From contig DASRFJ010000307.1 of NCBI GenBank assembly GCA_035651595.1, positions 1-12,019 on the forward strand: 12,019 nt of DNA, given 5' to 3'. Positions 12,001-12,019 of the stretch are shown piece by piece. The notes below the pieces were generated by a model. It did no database searches, was not told where the DNA came from, and was given only the letters and a program-made list of their open reading frames with translations. A program made the position numbers and the translations under genes. This DNA comes from JAFARZ01 sp035651595. Lineage in GTDB: Bacteria > Actinomycetota > Actinomycetes > Streptosporangiales > Streptosporangiaceae. Positions within the stretch are counted from its first letter, which is position 1, and every line of letters begins with the position of its first letter.

Positions 12001-12019
12001 CCGCTCGACACTGTGGTCG
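1..12019 (-). CDS. Giant AIDA-type SLS-repeat surface adhesin/autotransporter passenger (internal fragment, both ends missing)
   Basis: One minus-strand frame (codons at 12017-12015 down to 5-3) is open for 4005 codons. It has no stop, and no start codon can be assigned because the gene runs off both edges. The translation is almost entirely Gly, Ser, Thr, Val, Ala, Ile and Leu, with Gly-Gly turns every 17-22 residues in strings such as ASNTTVLSGG and GTTVSSGG. I noticed no cysteine codon and only about ten lysines. This matches AIDA-type strand-loop-strand repeats, which fold as an extracellular beta-solenoid in type V secreted adhesins and in some families carry O-heptose. Adhesion or surface display is therefore the likely role. 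Five non-SLS spacer modules and several larger repeated cassettes punctuate the array. The size is far beyond classical AIDA-I (about 1,300 residues). The C-terminal barrel or other secretion signal lies outside the window, so autotransporter versus another route is undecided. The family call is secure; the exact function is inferred. Confidence 0.93.
228..329 (-). repeat. T block, copy T3 (34 residues)
   Basis: LEFFGTVTQSGANVLSSG, ATVLVGSG, YVTRSGST, preceded by LELLSGSFNNVATVLSGG. Here the T block follows repeat P2 directly, without K, M or S blocks between, so it sits in a different context from T1 and T2. Confidence 0.77.
420..749 (-). repeat. P repeat, copy P2 (110 residues)
   Basis: SNTVISSGGVEVISSGG, GVTVLSGGTLDILAGGSAVG, NSGGTVSGG, GSGVTYTVSGGQTDVGDV and LSGGTEIVASGG. 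Closely follows P1 but then leads to LELLSGS and the T3 block instead of the K cassette. A partial match (GVLDILSGG to VTYVVSAGQ) also precedes K1. Confidence 0.76.
1248..1463 (-). repeat. K cassette, copy K5 (degenerate)
   Basis: A decayed copy near the C-terminal side: TTVLTGGILSVSSGG, STLLSGITGPAPDVS, AGKEILSGG and LLVISSGGTAAG. The order and the GKEILSGG motif are kept, but the linker before GKE now contains GPAPD, and the AYATT/LSLSGG part is replaced by generic SLS units. Divergence suggests an older copy than K1 to K3. Confidence 0.65.
1605..2246 (-). repeat. Tandem duplication of 321 bp (107 residues), two copies
   Basis: Copy A is 1926-2246 and copy B is 1605-1925, head to tail and in frame. 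Shared strings are GASGATLSNT / GIASGTTLSNT, RLIVSSGG / KLIVSSGG, STGGFGTGSNGALI / STGGFGSGSNGALI and VNSGGI / INSGGI. By hand about 60% of residues match overall, and the central LSNT to GSNGALI part is much better conserved. STGGFG(T/S)GSNGALI departs from the regular SLS pattern and occurs only here in the window. Confidence 0.8.
2862..3071 (-). repeat. Spacer module M5
   Basis: A 70-residue copy with TMPSNVIGGFGNSPFNAIDL, QLSGGVLQITENG, YDLNFASANQG, VLSADGHGGT and then LTFTANDVIIGGG. The GF-x-x-GD core is altered: GGFGNSP replaces SGFAAGD. With M2 this is one of the two divergent copies. It marks the end of the R2-like region, and different SLS repeats (VEVRSGGTL, DVWSGG) follow. Confidence 0.76.
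3351..3452 (-). repeat. T block, copy T2 (34 residues)
   Basis: LELFGSVTQNGGNTLLSG, ATIDIGSG, FVTRSGST. Followed by ANNGVQAVVLSGGTASS, which matches the segment after T3 (FNNGVQTFVLSGGTASS). Lies 3123 bp from T3 and 7200 bp from T1. Confidence 0.78.
3597..3770 (-). repeat. S block, copy S2 (58 residues)
   Basis: AQPSHLSLSAGATIELLSGF, then GSGFTLGSGV, EIAAGGSGLN and LVLSGGTA. Same length as S1, displaced by 7149 bp, in the same position between spacer M and the T block. Confidence 0.78.
4008..4214 (-). repeat. Spacer module M4
   Basis: A 69-residue copy, the same length as M1 and lying 7095 bp from it. Strings are SMPSVTISGFAAGDNIDL, GVQFSSGG, SLLSGNVLQVVESG, YDLQLDPNQNFAG and LLSDTSGGT. M4 and M1 share flanking repeats on both sides (AVIDGGVLTI before, LDVLSGG after), so they are copies within a larger duplicated block. 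Confidence 0.82.
4479..4742 (-). repeat. YARGSG / ENLG block, copy 3 (88 residues)
   Basis: VYARGSGNGLVVSSGGQT, GGGETVSSGGTALGATV, FLNVLTGATASGT, QNLGANVSGVVSAGGTASNTTV. It has the same length as copy 1 and lies 7101 bp from it. Its first part also belongs to a local tandem duplication at 4554-5027. Confidence 0.76.
4554..5027 (-). repeat. Tandem duplication of 237 bp (79 residues), two copies
   Basis: Copy A is 4791-5027 and copy B is 4554-4790, head to tail and in frame. Both start GG(F/L)MVVS and run through TTVYARGSGNG, SSGGQTVG, VSGGGET, SSGGTALGA and SSGGFL. In my hand alignment 15 of 79 residues differ and there is no gap. Only one such block is present at the corresponding place in R1, and the length difference is exactly 237 bp. 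So this is a gain in R2 or a loss in R1. Confidence 0.85.
5055..5504 (-). repeat. K cassette, copy K3 (150 residues)
   Basis: Same length and order as K1: VTYTVSANQTDNGDVVLSGG, TNVLSGGILSVQSGA, VTYGSLLSGISG, GGKEILSGG, AFATTVSSGG, VLSLSGGVASG, SFVRSGG. The VGKE motif reads GGKE here. It lies inside the R2 super-repeat and continues into the FMVVS/YARGSG block, as K4 does at the right edge of the window. Confidence 0.82.
5421..5753 (-). repeat. P repeat, copy P1 (111 residues)
   Basis: SLS stretch with SNTIISSGGVEIISSGG, GVTVLSGGTLDVLVGGSAFG, NSGGSVSNGG, SSGVTYTVSANQTDNGDVV and SGGTEIVLSGG. It overlaps the start of K3. Copy P2 at 420-749 matches with one codon of length difference. Confidence 0.76.
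6801..7028 (-). repeat. Spacer module M3
   Basis: A 76-residue copy with VMPTTVISGFAPTETIDL, SLLSGNVLQLSDNG, YDLQLDPNQSFAG, SLMSD and FSGGT. The GD pair of the other copies is replaced by TE, and a few residues (SSLGP) are inserted before the closing SGGT. Downstream strings LTISGGQTSSG and LDILSGG match those after M1 and M4. Confidence 0.8.
7413..7499 (-). repeat. S block, short divergent copy S3
   Basis: GASIDFNSGFTGSGFNVSSG followed by VTLGIGSGG. It resembles the central SGF-GSGF part of S1 and S2 but lacks the AQP start and the AAGGSGL end. It lies N-terminal to spacer M3 rather than C-terminal to an M module, so the cassette order is shuffled here. Confidence 0.6.
7803..8060 (-). repeat. 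YARGSG / ENLG block, copy 2 (86 residues)
   Basis: VYARGSGTGVVLSGGETV, GGETVSSGG, IVTVLAGGSASGTVV, ENLGANNSGVISAGGTASNT. It is two residues shorter than the other two copies. It follows K2 and is not followed by a spacer M module. Instead SLS repeats with HQTVSSGG and GVQQISSGG lead to the S3 block. Confidence 0.73.
8124..8528 (-). repeat. K cassette, copy K2 (shortened)
   Basis: Copy of K1 displaced by 1398 bp. Strings are ETYVVSGGQTDNGDVVLSGG, TNVLSGGILSVQSGA, ITYGSLLSGISG, VGKEILSGG, AYATTVSSGG and LSLSGGMASG. It then passes straight to AIISSGGFEIVRSG and YARGSG, skipping the VTLSSGG-SFVRSGG unit present in K1, K3 and K4. This looks like loss of one SLS unit of about 20 residues. The rare tryptophan-free, lysine-bearing VGKE motif is retained. 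Confidence 0.8.
8580..8780 (-). repeat. Spacer module M2, most divergent copy
   Basis: A 67-residue module with VMPSTVISGFTAGDSIDL, GVAYDSGG, SLQPGDVLQL, YDLNLDSTANG and AADSGGT. It keeps the module order but replaces the usual SLLSGN with SLQPGD and DPNQNF with DSTANG. Unlike M1, M3 and M4 it is not followed by ISGGQ-SSG repeats. After a short link (TAITASAVTQVTVVSG) it runs directly into cassette K2. Confidence 0.78.
9477..9926 (-). repeat. K cassette, copy K1 (150 residues)
   Basis: Cassette in the order VTYVVSAGQ, DVVLSGGTEIVSSGG, TTNVLSGGILSVQSGA, VTYGSLLSGISG, VGKEVLSGGVASNTT, ALVISAGSAYATT, VLSLSGGVANG and SFVRSGG. It is the same length as K3 (450 bp). The VTYGSLLSGISG to VGKE stretch is about 20 residues without the usual GG turn, so it probably forms a loop out of the solenoid. 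The cassette lysine in VGKE is conserved in a protein that is otherwise nearly lysine-free. Confidence 0.82.
10551..10658 (-). repeat. T block, copy T1 (36 residues)
   Basis: LEFFGSVTQ, then VKNVLLSGATVEFGSG and YVTRSGST. Preceded by LELLSGSINSSATVSSGG. Two residues longer than T2 and T3 because of FTGVKN in place of NGGN or SGAN. The arginine in VTRSGST is conserved in all three copies. Confidence 0.78.
10746..10919 (-). repeat. S block, copy S1 (58 residues)
   Basis: AQPGNMALSAGATIELLSGF, then GSGFTLGTGV, DIAAGGSGLS and ILSGGTA. It pairs gaplessly with S2 at 3597-3770 (also 58 residues). The LLSGF-GSGFTLG string is a variant strand pair with phenylalanines at the turns. Confidence 0.78.
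11103..11309 (-). repeat. Spacer module M1 (ISGF-GD-DL / SLLSGN-LQV / YDLQLD type)
   Basis: A 69-residue non-SLS module. Visible strings are AMPGVTISGFAAGD, LDLASV, SLLSGNVLQV, YDLQLDQNQNF and LLSDLSGGT. It lacks the regular Gly-Gly turns of the flanking repeats and is much richer in Asp, Asn, Gln and Leu. The same order of strings occurs in M2 to M5. The ISGF-x-x-GD-x-DL part recalls the IDLS-type segment found after RTX repeats in type I secreted proteins, but I see no RTX nonapeptides here. It may form a cap or a break in the solenoid. Function unknown. Confidence 0.8.
11580..11843 (-). repeat. YAKGSG / ENLG block, copy 1 (88 residues)
   Basis: Strings in order: VYAKGSGTGLVVSSGGQT, GGETVSSGG, FLNVLSGASASGTVVSSGG, ENLGASPSGIVSAGGTASNTTV. 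The lysine or arginine in YA(K/R)GSG is one of few basic residues in the protein. Matching blocks are at 7803-8060 and 4479-4742; the latter is also 264 bp long. Confidence 0.75.
11919..12019 (-). repeat. K cassette, copy K4 (C-terminal end only, cut by window edge)
   Basis: The first 33 complete codons of the window, in reading order, give TTVSSGGVLSLSGG, VANGVTLSSGG and SFVRSGG, the closing part of K1 and K3. The rest of this copy should lie beyond 12019. It is followed by TVSGAVISAGGFMVVS, as in the R2 unit. Confidence 0.78.

Larger units (their letters stand above)
10551..12019 (-). repeat. Compound super-repeat, copy R1 (right edge, truncated by window)
   Basis: Protein segment in the order: end of K cassette, FMVVS/YAKGSG/ENLG block, SVGH and AVIDGGVLTI repeats, spacer M1, ISGGQSSG/LDVLSGG repeats, S1 block, T1 block. 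The same order recurs in R2 at 3351-5155. Matching anchors lie 6864, 7101, 7095, 7149 and 7200 bp apart going toward the C-terminus, all multiples of three. The unit continues past the right edge, so its N-terminal limit is unknown. Confidence 0.8.

Noticed and set aside
1..12019. Regularly recurring short GC-rich strings (ccgccgctg and relatives) that look like an array of direct repeats
   Set aside because: Spacing is variable and always in phase with codons, and the strings translate to SSGG turns. There are no conserved 25-40 bp repeats with unique spacers, so this is not a CRISPR array or a satellite.
1..12019. Internal in-frame ATG or GTG codons as possible starts of separate genes
   Set aside because: The frame is continuous across all of them, with repeats spanning each site, and no upstream stop or ribosome-binding context separates one gene from another.

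Overview
The whole window is the interior of one giant protein-coding gene read on the minus strand. Starting from the right edge, the frame whose codons run 12017-12015, 12014-12012 and so on stays open to codon 5-3. That is 4005 complete codons with no stop, and neither the start nor the end of the gene lies in the window. I read this frame through by hand. It gives one continuous protein built from Gly-Gly turns spaced about every 17-22 residues (SSGG, LSGG, SGGT, ASNTTVLSGG and similar). This is the signature of AIDA-type strand-loop-strand (SLS) repeats in the passenger domain of autotransporter adhesins. The protein N-terminus lies beyond 12019 and its C-terminus beyond 1, so the signal peptide, any beta-barrel and the secretion route cannot be seen. 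The GC-rich codons with strong G/C at third positions, and the ISGF-GD-IDL spacer modules, fit a proteobacterium. An alphaproteobacterium of the Rhizobiales type is my best guess, but only an inference.

Layout from N- to C-terminal (right to left). Residues encoded at 12019-10551 form a compound unit: end of a K cassette, a YAKGSG/ENLG block, spacer M1, the S1 block and the T1 block. From 10550 to about 8800 come ordinary SLS repeats, K cassette K1 and a tyrosine/tryptophan-rich insertion. Spacer M2 (8780-8580) is followed directly by K2, a second YAR/ENLG block and a short S-like block. Spacer M3 (7028-6801) is followed by more SLS repeats with an aromatic patch near 6135-6218. At 5753-3351 the compound unit recurs with an added 237-bp tandem duplication: P1, K3, YAR blocks, M4, S2, T2. 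Spacer M5 (3071-2862) precedes SLS repeats that include a 321-bp tandem duplication (2246-1605), a degenerate K5, and finally P2 and a third T block at the left edge.

So the protein has at least two levels of repetition: SLS units of about 18-20 residues, and larger cassettes copied up to about 7 kb apart. Where I could align the cassettes, length differences are mostly whole SLS units and all are multiples of three. A solenoid that grows and shrinks by unit exchange would give this pattern. All forward-strand open frames are Pro-rich or Ala/Arg-rich shadows of the Gly-Gly codons. I see no second gene, RNA gene, promoter, terminator, CRISPR array or insertion sequence.
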